A stretch of 14,385 bases of DNA, from assembly GCA_016213345.1 (NCBI GenBank), contig JACRAO010000077.1, positions 1 through 14,385 on the forward strand, in the 5' to 3' direction. A program made the position numbers and the translations under genes. Positions 1-6,761 of this stretch are shown here, in pieces; positions within the stretch are counted from its first letter, which is position 1; each line of letters opens with the position of its first letter. The notes below the pieces were generated by a model, which was not told the DNA's origin, ran no database searches, and was given only the letters and a program-made list of their open reading frames with translations. The DNA comes from Bdellovibrio sp. Lineage in GTDB: Bacteria > Bdellovibrionota > UBA1018.

Positions 1-2398
1 TCTCAGATAGTTTTAATGAACATACTGGCAAAATACACAATTTTTGTTTAATGCATTTCTGATAAGTTTGAGAAACAGCTTTGCCCTGATGCGTCTTTTC
101 TTGAAGCCTAGCTAGACTAAAAAGAACAACTTCGCTATTTTTTGATTTTCTGTAAAGATCAAAATATTTTATATATATTCTTTCAGCTTCTTGAAAATTA
201 TCCAAACCATCATAGATTTTTGCTGCTGTTTCTAAAGCTTCTGGATCTTGTGTGTGAGTGCCAAGCCATTCGAATAGTCTGGCTGTTTCAGAAAACTTTC
301 CTGATATAAATAATGAAGTTGCTGCACTTCTGATATATTGTATATTTTGTTTATTATGTAAAAAATGTTTTAATAGCACTTGTGAAACTCTAAAAACACC
401 ATCATAATCCACACTTTTTAAATACGAAAAAAGTGCATTTTGATAAGCTTTTTCTTGAGCAGCATCACCTTTTTTTGTGCTATTTTCAGCAAAAGCCTCA
501 TATGCTTTAGCTGCTGACAAAAAATCTTTTTGTTTTTCATACTTGGCAATTTGACTAACTTTAAAGCGTGTTTGTTCAGAAGCTAAGAGCTGTTTTAATT
601 TTCCACCGCCTTGCACTTGATCAGTTTTCAGCAACTCAGCGGTTTGTTCTAAAATACGCATAGCATCTTGTAATTCCTTACCTGCTCCTGATGTTTCAAG
701 TGCTTCGTTAGAAATTTTTGATGTTCTATCAGATAAAAGCTGAACCCAGAGCCTAGCCGCAATCACTGCCTGATGACTTGAAGGCCATAGTTCTAAAATT
801 TTTCGTATTCTTTTGATTGCATCAGTTTGTGAAGAAGAATAAGCAGCTAAAATCTGTGCTGAACGCAAAGCAACTTCTCGTCCTTCTGGTAAGCCTTCTA
901 GATTGTCTTTAAGAGCATCAGCAGTTGCAATAAATTCCTTCTCCAAGCTTGATGGTTCTGTAGAAGTTCTTGGCACATTTGATTGTAGTTGTTTCTTGAT
1001 GGTTTCGTGAAGACTAGAAATTTTTAAAACAGCAGCTTCTTTCATGTAACGCGCATCACCTAAATCAATCACGGACTGATACAAATCACTTGCTTCTTTA
1101 GATTTTCCCAATTCGCGCTTAATCTCAGCAAGGTACATTTTGATTTCTGATATTTCCTTGCGGGGATCTTCTTTGACTAAAAATATATTTATATAATGCG
1201 TATAAAATAATTCAGCTATGTTTAAAGCTTGTTTTTCAGATCTTTTTCTATAGATTTCATGATTTTCAGTTGCGGTTCTTCGTAGCATTGCTCGTAAATT
1301 TTGCAATGACTGCAACACTTCGGCGTCACCTTTCCAAAGTAATGGACCACGCTCTACTCTTTTAATAACTTCAGAATATTTACCACGTCTCAAATCTAGA
1401 TCGACTAGTTTTACTAAAACTCTAAACTTAGTTGTTTCGTCGGTAGCAGCTTGTTGTAAAATTTCGTACACTTGAACAGCCTTTGGCAACTCTACACTGC
1501 TCTCGTAATGTTTACCTAGAGTCTCTAATGAATTTATATAAAAAGCTTTATCACCTGCAACTTTTTCGAAATAACTAACAGCTTCTGGTGCTGATGTTGT
1601 TTCAGTCATAAACAAAGCCATTGCGCGTAGGGCTTCTTCTTTGAGACTCAAAAATTTTTCACCACCGTCAATTGATTCTGAAATTGCTTGTTTTAAAATA
1701 TGAACCGCTCTAGCAAATTGTTTTGTCCGATAATAGCACCAAGAAAGTCGATACAAAACCCTTGGATAATGATCACCTAGCTCTTGTTTTTTTTGGGCAA
1801 TACTTTCTAGATGTACAATAGCTTTTCTAAACTGATTTTGCTTAAATTCGATTTCACCCAATTCCCGACGGGCTTCGATTATATACGCACTTGTCGGGTA
1901 ATACCTAACCAATGCGTCATAATATTTTACACTTTCTTTTTTCTGATCCAATTCATTGTAATAAAGACCCAATAAATAATAAACCTGATCCAATCTCTGG
2001 TAAGGTATTTTTAATTTCAAAATATCCAGACAAGCTTGAATACCTTTTGATAGGTATGGTTTAGAGTGTGAGCGATCAACGAAGGGATCACTCATTGATT
2101 GTGTAAGTCTTTTTTCGTGCGCCCGGCCCTCTAAAAGAAAAGTACTTCGGTAGGCTTCAAGATACAACTCCGCTACTCTAATATAAAGATCTGCTCTACG
2201 GTTTGCTGGAGCTCTCATACCTAGCACAATACGAAGTTGTGTGAGTTCTTGTTCTCTAAGTTTTTGAATTTTAGCTTCTTCTTCTGTAATAACAGAGTTT
2301 AACTCCATCAAAGAATAAGGCATAGCAGAGTAGAGATCATGTAAAAATACGGCAGTAAAAAAAACATAGAACAAAAAAAATTTCTTAAGATTTTCCAC
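1..2398 (-). CDS. Large exported TPR protein, 3' end beyond the window
   Basis: The reading frame stays open from a GTG at 2398 to the left edge (799 codons seen, no stop), so the gene is partial at its C-terminus. The GTG is preceded by GGAG at 7-nt spacing and overlaps the upstream gene by 14 nt, which suggests translational coupling. The first 25 residues form a Sec signal peptide: MENLKK, a Phe/Val-rich core, then a YSA cleavage-like site before MPYS. The rest is helical, with repeated TPR-like stretches such as YYLLGLYYNELDQKKESVKY, LSWCYYRTKQFARAVHILK and AKIYDGLDNFQEAERIYIKY, so it is probably a periplasmic scaffold protein. No catalytic motif is visible. As third gene after a beta-barrel and another TPR protein it resembles periplasmic TPR components (GltD/GltE type) of deltaproteobacterial gliding clusters. 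The TPR class is well supported; the motility link is inference. Confidence 0.85.
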   Translation of the reverse strand, partial: MENLKKFFLFYVFFTAVFLHDLYSAMPYSLMELNSVITEEEAKIQKLREQELTQLRIVLGMRAPANRRADLYIRVAELYLEAYRSTFLLEGRAHEKRLTQSMSDPFVDRSHSKPYLSKGIQACLDILKLKIPYQRLDQVYYLLGLYYNELDQKKESVKYYDALVRYYPTSAYIIEARRELGEIEFKQNQFRKAIVHLESIAQKKQELGDHYPRVLYRLSWCYYRTKQFARAVHILKQAISESIDGGEKFLSLKEEALRAMALFMTETTSAPEAVSYFEKVAGDKAFYINSLETLGKHYESSVELPKAVQVYEILQQAATDETTKFRVLVKLVDLDLRRGKYSEVIKRVERGPLLWKGDAEVLQSLQNLRAMLRRTATENHEIYRKRSEKQALNIAELFYTHYINIFLVKEDPRKEISEIKMYLAEIKRELGKSKEASDLYQSVIDLGDARYMKEAAVLKISSLHETIKKQLQSNVPRTSTEPSSLEKEFIATADALKDNLEGLPEGREVALRSAQILAAYSSSQTDAIKRIRKILELWPSSHQAVIAARLWVQLLSDRTSKISNEALETSGAGKELQDAMRILEQTAELLKTDQVQGGGKLKQLLASEQTRFKVSQIAKYEKQKDFLSAAKAYEAFAENSTKKGDAAQEKAYQNALFSYLKSVDYDGVFRVSQVLLKHFLHNKQNIQYIRSAATSLFISGKFSETARLFEWLGTHTQDPEALETAAKIYDGLDNFQEAERIYIKYFDLYRKSKNSEVVLFSLARLQEKTHQGKAVSQTYQKCIKQKLCILPVCSLKLSE

Positions 2399-3995
2399 AC
2401 TCAGACTCCAAACCAAAAACATAATCACCTAGTTCATCTAACCAAAATTCACCATTAAAAGACCAATAATATTGATCATCTCTACGCGAAGGTATAATAT
2501 TACCTCGACTTCTTTCTGTTACAGACGGTTTTTTGAATATAAGCTTATGCTTTGCACGGCTTAACATTTCTAGCTTAATAAAAGCTATTTTGTCGAAATC
2601 AGAAATTAAACTTGTATGATAATCTATTAAGCTATTTTTAACAAAAACTCCGCCAATTAATTGCAATGATCTTATTCTCCAATTTAAAACTAGGTTTAAA
2701 AATCCAGTAAACCCATACCCTGGCTCCTGCGAAACACCTGTTTGCATCTGAGAAAACTGCTGAATCACAACTTTTTCTTGCTGTATTTGTCTCTCTGCGT
2801 CAATTAGATTTTGGAAATAAGGGCCACGAACAAAACGATTTATTAGCTGATTAAAAGCATTTTTTGTATAAAGAGAATCCCGAAAAGCAGATTTGCCCAA
2901 TTGATAGAACTCACCTAAATTATTCGAATTACTTTCGACATATCTTTTGATCTCTTCGCCCAATGTAGAATATTTTGTATGAAATTCATTAATTACTTCA
3001 TTTGCATCGCCATAGAGGCAAAGCGCCAAATAAGCCTGAGCCCTTAGAACATCTGCTTCTGAATTAAAAACAAATGACAAAAGAGGGCTTTTGTACGAAG
3101 CTAACTTGCCCAGAGTTCTATTGTATTCTTCTTTACCAAACGAGTTCCAAGCTTCTTCAAACAGAATATCTGGCCAAACCATGCTTTTCTTGTTTATTTG
3201 CTCATAGGTCTGATCTGCTTTTATAAAATTACCCATTTGGTAATATGTGCGCGCCCGGCCAGCAAGACATCGACCTTGCAAATCTTCTGCCTCATAAAGT
3301 CGAAATCTATCGCGTCTAAGTTCTCCCACCTGGTCTTCAAATTTTTCTCTTATGCGATCAACATAAAATTTTGCTTTCTCAGAGCATTCATCGAAATCTA
3401 GCAATGCTTCATTATTTTTTCCCAGCATGGCATATGCAGTGCCACGGAGTTGTAGAGCAAACGGCCACAAAGGGCTTTCTTTGCTCATTCCATGAATATA
3501 ACCAATAGAATAATCTTCTTTGCCTTTAAGTAATGTGTCTTTGGCAAGCGCATATAAATATGCGCCCCGGTTTAAGTAATCGTAATCTTCGTATGCAGTG
3601 TGTTTAATTAAATACTTTCTAAATAAATCAGCTCCGACCCTGATCATTAGATCCTGCGTATATGTTAGAACTTTTCTTTTAACAGCGGTATCTCCAGTCT
3701 GAAGACTTCGGATAAAAAAATAAGAAGCTGAATGATAAAGCCCTGCCCGCACTAAAGATGCAGTGATCCACGCATAAGAAATAGGTTTAAGCTGCGAATC
3801 TTCTTCGCCTGCTGCAAATGCGTAGCGCGCAGCCTTAAAATAATGCCCTGCCTGAAAAAAACTTTGTGCGTCATTCAATATCTGCATAGATTGGCTCGAT
3901 GCGCAAAGATTAGGTTGTAAGGCTAAAAAGCCCGCACAACAAATCGCTAAATCCTTAAGCCAAAGCCAAATCCGAAACTTAAATTTGAAAACCAC
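2385..3995 (-). CDS. Exported TPR protein, GltC-like in context
   Basis: A 536-residue protein. The start is GTG at 3995, chosen because AGGAG lies 7 nt upstream; it therefore truly overlaps the preceding beta-barrel gene by 49 nt. Residues 1-32 look like a signal peptide (KFKFR, hydrophobic core, LCASS). The remainder is alpha-helical with TPR-like units, e.g. FFQAGHYFKAARYAFAAGE near 46-64 and RARTYYQMGNFIKADQTYEQ around 245-265. The region around 300-345 (TLGKLASYKSPLLSFVFNSE followed by ADVLRAQAYLALCLYGDANE) resembles, from memory, a conserved block (LxSPFFxxxFxPEAxxLxAxxY) in myxobacterial and bdellovibrio-type TPR proteins. It is probably periplasmic. The operon with a beta-barrel upstream and a larger TPR protein downstream recalls the gltA-gltB-gltC arrangement; orthology is not proven. 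Confidence 0.85.
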   Translation of the reverse strand: MVFKFKFRIWLWLKDLAICCAGFLALQPNLCASSQSMQILNDAQSFFQAGHYFKAARYAFAAGEEDSQLKPISYAWITASLVRAGLYHSASYFFIRSLQTGDTAVKRKVLTYTQDLMIRVGADLFRKYLIKHTAYEDYDYLNRGAYLYALAKDTLLKGKEDYSIGYIHGMSKESPLWPFALQLRGTAYAMLGKNNEALLDFDECSEKAKFYVDRIREKFEDQVGELRRDRFRLYEAEDLQGRCLAGRARTYYQMGNFIKADQTYEQINKKSMVWPDILFEEAWNSFGKEEYNRTLGKLASYKSPLLSFVFNSEADVLRAQAYLALCLYGDANEVINEFHTKYSTLGEEIKRYVESNSNNLGEFYQLGKSAFRDSLYTKNAFNQLINRFVRGPYFQNLIDAERQIQQEKVVIQQFSQMQTGVSQEPGYGFTGFLNLVLNWRIRSLQLIGGVFVKNSLIDYHTSLISDFDKIAFIKLEMLSRAKHKLIFKKPSVTERSRGNIIPSRRDDQYYWSFNGEFWLDELGDYVFGLESECGKS

Positions 3996-4663
3996 GTATT
4001 ATCTCCTGAATTTCCAAAGCTGGGGGCTCGATAAAACGCACTTGTGAAATCAATACGAAAAGACAAGCTTTTAGTTAAATAATATTGATGCCCAGTGCCT
4101 AAGAAGAAAGAAAAAAAATCCTGATTTTGAAAACTAGAGCTACCTGCAGTACTAGTCCGTGTATCTAAAGCTGTGTGTATTCCCCCTGCCCCACCAGAAA
4201 AATACCAATCAAAATACAAAATTTGGTTAAAAACATTGAGTTTAGCATACCAGGGGACATAGTGCAAAAGAAGCCCAAATTGCGCACGAATCTCTCTCAC
4301 AACAGGAAATGCTGTTGGTGCTGATACTTTCAGATTTTCAAACGTATTATTTTCTTGATTTGAAAATAGTGTATAAAAAACTTCTATCCCCCAAATATCT
4401 TTTGGATAATATGCAAAAGCACCAGTGAAATCAAAAGTTTTACGATAGGCATTAGAAATTCCAGGCCCTCCCATAATACTTAAAAATGGGCGGTCACTTT
4501 TCAAATATTTTCTATTTTGTAAAACAGATATTTTTTTATCAGGATCAAGCCAATTAAAACTAAACTCTTCTTCTTGTGCATTTGCCCAGGAAATTGCTAA
4601 TAGCGTGAACCAAAGACAAACCAGGATTAAAATCAATACTTGCCAAATTCTGTGCGTTTTCAT
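3947..4663 (-). CDS. Outer-membrane beta-barrel protein
   Basis: First gene of the envelope operon. An upstream GTG at 4693 is in frame but has no ribosome binding site and sits in the centre of an inverted repeat. I prefer the ATG at 4663 (MKTHRIWQ), which has AAGG 9 nt upstream and gives 238 residues. Residues 1-29 are a clear signal peptide ending SWANA before QEEE. The mature part starts with an NRKYLKSDRPFLSIMGGPG block, then alternating aromatic/Gly strands (FTGAFAYYPKDIWGIEVFYT, LNVFNQILYFDWYFSGGAGG, and a last strand ending SFGFGFGLRI). This fits the small outer-membrane beta-barrel family found beside TPR proteins in Myxococcota and Bdellovibrionota. The final residue is Ile rather than the usual aromatic. 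The 3' end overlaps the next gene by 49 nt. Confidence 0.8.
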   Translation of the reverse strand: MKTHRIWQVLILILVCLWFTLLAISWANAQEEEFSFNWLDPDKKISVLQNRKYLKSDRPFLSIMGGPGISNAYRKTFDFTGAFAYYPKDIWGIEVFYTLFSNQENNTFENLKVSAPTAFPVVREIRAQFGLLLHYVPWYAKLNVFNQILYFDWYFSGGAGGIHTALDTRTSTAGSSSFQNQDFFSFFLGTGHQYYLTKSLSFRIDFTSAFYRAPSFGNSGDNTWFSNLSFGFGFGLRI

Positions 4664-4675
4664 TATCATAGGCCT

Positions 4676-4711
4676 TAGATTAATTTTACTCACGAGTCTA
4701 AAATTAATCTA
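4676..4711. repeat. Perfect 13-bp inverted repeat at the beta-barrel 5' end
   Basis: TAGATTAATTTTA (4676-4688) and TAAAATTAATCTA (4699-4711) are exact reverse complements around a 10-nt centre. On the minus-strand transcript the hairpin abuts the AAGG ribosome binding site (4673-4676) of the beta-barrel gene. No U-tract follows, so it is not a normal terminator. It may be an operator palindrome or a 5'-leader hairpin affecting mRNA stability or translation. Confidence 0.7.
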
Positions 4712-4839
4712 GTATTTTATATAAACACTGAACTCAAAAGAAATATTCATTTTTAATTTGTCAATAATTTGACTCTAAAAATGATTAAATGCAAACTAAA
4801 CTAGCGACGCCTGGTTCAAACAGGTTTAAATTTCTATAG
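4712..4839. other. Intergenic region upstream of the envelope operon
   Basis: No gene is seen here. A TTGACA hexamer occurs on the minus strand (about 4756-4761) but no good -10 lies at the right distance. Nearer the inverted repeat is a TATATAAAAT run (minus strand, about 4716-4725) that could serve as a -10 with a weak -35; from it, transcription would begin near the 5' arm of the hairpin. The promoter of the envelope operon is probably here but I cannot fix it. Confidence 0.35.
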
Positions 4840-4993
4840 TTACTTTATATCCGCTTTATCTGCAGCCTTGTCCTTAATGCTGGGTTCAGTAACATTACCA
4901 TTCTGATCTTTGCCCCACCGTAACTTTCGTTGCAAATTAATTCCGTTCTCTTGGTGGATAATGAACTCTTCTGGGTGCGCCACGATGTTTTTT
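4840..4993 (-). other. Possible frameshifted C-terminal extension of the hydrolase
   Basis: After the A6 run at 4988-4993 the +1 frame is open for 49 more codons to a TAA at 4840-4842. It reads NIVAHPEEFIIHQENGINLQ, then RKLRWGKDQNGNVTEP and SIKDKAADKADIK. Joined to the main frame, the protein would be about 384 residues. The added part has the motif PEE-x-I-x-ENG, echoing PEERVLLKIEENG just before the shift. A GTG at 5013 could alternatively start a 57-codon overlapping ORF, but it has no clear ribosome binding site. Sequencing error, mutation and slippage on the A run are all possible. Confidence 0.45.
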
Positions 4994-5995
4994 AAGTTCC
5001 CAGTAAGTTTCACCGTTTTCTTCTATTTTTAAAAGCACTCTCTCTTCTGGGTATTTTCCATTTAAAACGTCTTGTATGTCCTTTTGTACATGTTGTGAAT
5101 CAATGTGATAAGTGTGCCCAATCACACTGTGATTTACATCAGAGACATCAATTAAAACAACTCCTTCTCTTAATTCTGGTTTCTTAATATGTATATCTCC
5201 AAGTCTTGGTTGACCGTGAATTGACGAAGAAGTTAAAAGCGCAGAATCATTGTATGCCGCATAAATAGTAATCTGATCTGTCATAGGAGTAATAAAAAAT
5301 TCAACCTCACTAAATGTATCCATATTTACATCTGGTGCTATCATAATCCATTGTCCAAATGTAATTGGCTTTTCTACATAAGCATTCACTCTAGCAAAAC
5401 GCTCCAGCACTTCTAAGACTAAACGATTTCCCATGCTATGAGAAATTAGATGTATTTTAGTTGCTTTTGTTTGTGTAAACATGGCTTTTAAAAAAAGTTC
5501 AAATGACATCCTACTAGCTTCTACCATGGTTTCGTCTTGAGAATAAAAGCCAGCTTTGCCATGAGATGGCCAACTAAATACAACAGGGATCAAATCCGAA
5601 TCTATATTTTTTGAGATGATACCAGCCGTTTCTACAGCGGTTTCAAAAGTATTATCAAATCCATGGACAAATATAAAAAATGATTTTTTTTGGGTGTTTT
5701 CTAATGCTAAATTTAGTTCAGAAAAAAAACTATTCTCTCCCATAAATAGTGGACTAGGTAATTGCTTGCCGTCATCCCATTTATTGTTTTCTCTATCAAA
5801 TTTTGGTTTTCTTATTTCTTGAGCAAGCATTTTATTGATGGAGCTAAGTTGAAATTCCCATGTGCCAAGTTGCAGGTTTTCTTGCTTTTCGAGTGTGGCT
5901 GGATTTCTGTTAGTTCCAAAAAATACTTTTTGAGAAAAAGCATATTGTGATGAAAGAAAAACTAAAATAGATAATAAAGCTCCCCGTAGTTTCAT
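4937..5995 (-). CDS. Exported alpha/beta hydrolase, DUF900 type
   Basis: A 352-residue protein as read. ATG at 5995 is preceded by GGAGGA at good spacing. Residues 1-21 are a signal peptide (MKLRGALLSILVFLSSQYAFS). The next block, KVFFGTNRNP, is typical of the start of DUF900 alpha/beta hydrolases. Other family features are the HG of FIFVHGFDNTFETAV (oxyanion region), the SWPSHGKAGFY block, the nucleophile elbow HSMGN (Ser), APDV as a likely acid-bearing loop, and NHSVIGHTYH as the likely catalytic His. It is probably a periplasmic or surface esterase/lipase-like enzyme; the substrate is unknown. The last 16 residues (HRGAPRRVHYPPRERN) lie after an A6 run and look unlike the rest, while +1 reading there gives a longer tail ending at 4840. 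The natural C-terminus may therefore be different. Confidence 0.85.
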   Translation of the reverse strand: MKLRGALLSILVFLSSQYAFSQKVFFGTNRNPATLEKQENLQLGTWEFQLSSINKMLAQEIRKPKFDRENNKWDDGKQLPSPLFMGENSFFSELNLALENTQKKSFFIFVHGFDNTFETAVETAGIISKNIDSDLIPVVFSWPSHGKAGFYSQDETMVEASRMSFELFLKAMFTQTKATKIHLISHSMGNRLVLEVLERFARVNAYVEKPITFGQWIMIAPDVNMDTFSEVEFFITPMTDQITIYAAYNDSALLTSSSIHGQPRLGDIHIKKPELREGVVLIDVSDVNHSVIGHTYHIDSQHVQKDIQDVLNGKYPEERVLLKIEENGETYWELKKHRGAPRRVHYPPRERN

Positions 5996-6038
5996 TGCTC
6001 AAGTCCTCCAAACTGTTTTGTTTTGCCATTTGAAAATT

Positions 6039-6065
6039 ATTGTAAAAAACGAAGACCAATTTCAA
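6039..6065 (-). promoter_or_regulatory. Tentative hydrolase promoter
   Basis: On the minus strand TTGAAA (6060-6065) and TACAAT (6039-6044) lie upstream of the hydrolase, separated by 15 bp, which is shorter than usual. It is the best pair I can find in the divergent region shared with the toxin gene. Weak call. Confidence 0.25.
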
Positions 6066-6159
6066 ACAGCAAAATATATCTGTTTGATACTGGAGTAACC
6101 AATTTTTTGGCTCAAAATTCTAAAATCAGCTCTTATGGTTAATTTTATTGATGATTTTA

Positions 6160-6180
6160 CATATATTTATATGGTATAAT
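6160..6180 (+). promoter_or_regulatory. brnTA promoter with overlapping palindrome
   Basis: An extended -10 (TG at 6172-6173, then TATAAT at 6175-6180) lies 6 nt before the GTG of the toxin gene. The predicted start of transcription is therefore at or within a base of 6187, giving a leaderless mRNA. The -35 region is poor, which an extended -10 tolerates. CATATA-TT-TATATG (6160-6173) is a perfect-arm palindrome touching the TG element. BrnA antitoxins are known to repress their own operon, so this is the natural operator candidate. Confidence 0.6.
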
Positions 6181-6186
6181 CACTTT

Positions 6187-6483
6187 GTGAGCGTAACAGT
6201 AGTCTCCGGTAAATTCGAGTGGCACCAAGAAAAGGAACAACAGAATTTTAGAAATCATAATTGTGATTTTCAAACTGCAATTAGAGTTTTTGCTGATCCA
6301 AACCGTGTGGTTGCACATGATGAAAAACATAGTATCGCAGAACCTAGATTTTTTTGTTTTGGAATGGTAGACGGCAAAATCCTAACTGTAAGATTTACAC
6401 AAAGAAAGGATCGAATACGAATTATTGGAGCTGCATATTGGAGAAAAGGGAGAGACATTTATGCCAAAAAAAATAAAAAATAA
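6187..6483 (+). CDS. brnT: BrnT-family toxin (type II toxin-antitoxin)
   Basis: 98 residues from the GTG at 6187. Family members are about 90-100 residues and begin a few residues before FEW, which fits; the longer frame from a TTG at 6148 would lie upstream of the predicted transcription start. The BrnT signature is complete: KFEWHQEKEQQNFRNH, then AIRVFADPNR, DEKHSIAEPRFFCFG, GKILTVRFTQR and RIRIIGAAYWRKGRDIY. BrnT is a RelE-fold ribonuclease that inhibits translation by cutting RNA and is neutralised by BrnA. Its 3' end overlaps brnA by 23 nt, the usual toxin-first order of this system. No catalytic region looks broken, so the toxin is probably functional. Confidence 0.9.
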   Translation: MSVTVVSGKFEWHQEKEQQNFRNHNCDFQTAIRVFADPNRVVAHDEKHSIAEPRFFCFGMVDGKILTVRFTQRKDRIRIIGAAYWRKGRDIYAKKNKK

Positions 6484-6691
6484 TGACATTCCAATTGGTA
6501 AAATAACTATTGTAGAAGATTTCTTGCCGCCTCCAGAAATACTTTTTCCTAAAGACGAAAAGAAAAAAATCACCCTTGAAATAGATGTACAAACAATTTC
6601 TTTTTTTAGAGAGAAAGCAAAATGGGCCGGCACGAAGTATCAAAAAATGATGCGAGAAGTTCTAAAAGGCTATGCTAAAAAATATGCATAG
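6461..6691 (+). CDS. brnA: BrnA-family antitoxin
   Basis: 76 residues from the ATG at 6461, which has GGGAG 8 nt upstream inside the end of brnT. The frame continues upstream to 6425, but that extension has no ribosome binding site and would lengthen an otherwise normal-sized protein. The C-terminal half carries the BrnA ribbon-helix-helix pattern: KKITLEIDVQTISFFREKAK, then KYQKMMREVLKGYAKKYA. The N-terminal half (IVEDFLPPPEILFPKDE) is the likely toxin-binding part. BrnA dimerises, binds BrnT, and represses the shared promoter; the palindrome at 6160-6173 is the probable target. Confidence 0.85.
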   Translation: MPKKIKNNDIPIGKITIVEDFLPPPEILFPKDEKKKITLEIDVQTISFFREKAKWAGTKYQKMMREVLKGYAKKYA

Positions 6692-6700
6692 CCAACAGAC

Positions 6701-6717
6701 ATAACTCGTAGAGTTAT
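6701..6717. terminator. Small hairpin between convergent genes
   Basis: ATAACTC-GTA-GAGTTAT is a perfect 7-bp stem with a 3-nt loop, between the ends of brnA (plus) and the addA-like gene (minus). It is AT-rich and lacks an immediate U-tract (a TTTTT run comes later, 6740-6744). It may be a weak bidirectional terminator; this is uncertain. Confidence 0.35.
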
Positions 6718-6761
6718 AATGAGTAACATAGTTTAGTTATTTTTGGATAGACCCTAAGCAA

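Noticed and set aside
3198..3401. 67-codon plus-strand ORF
   Set aside because: Antisense to the well-supported 536-residue TPR gene, with no motif of its own.
4664..4693. GTG start of the beta-barrel gene at 4693
   Set aside because: No ribosome binding site, and it lies in the centre of the inverted repeat; the ATG at 4663 begins a standard signal peptide.
4801..4825. Hairpin CCTG...CAGG downstream of the hydrolase as a terminator
   Set aside because: A four-pair stem with an internal mismatch and no U-tract on the minus strand.
6148..6186. Upstream TTG/ATG starts for brnT (6148, 6151)
   Set aside because: They lie upstream of the -10 and have no ribosome binding site; the extra residues do not match the family.
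6382..6643. Minus-strand ORFs of 62-83 codons across brnTA
   Set aside because: Antisense shadows of the clear toxin and antitoxin genes.
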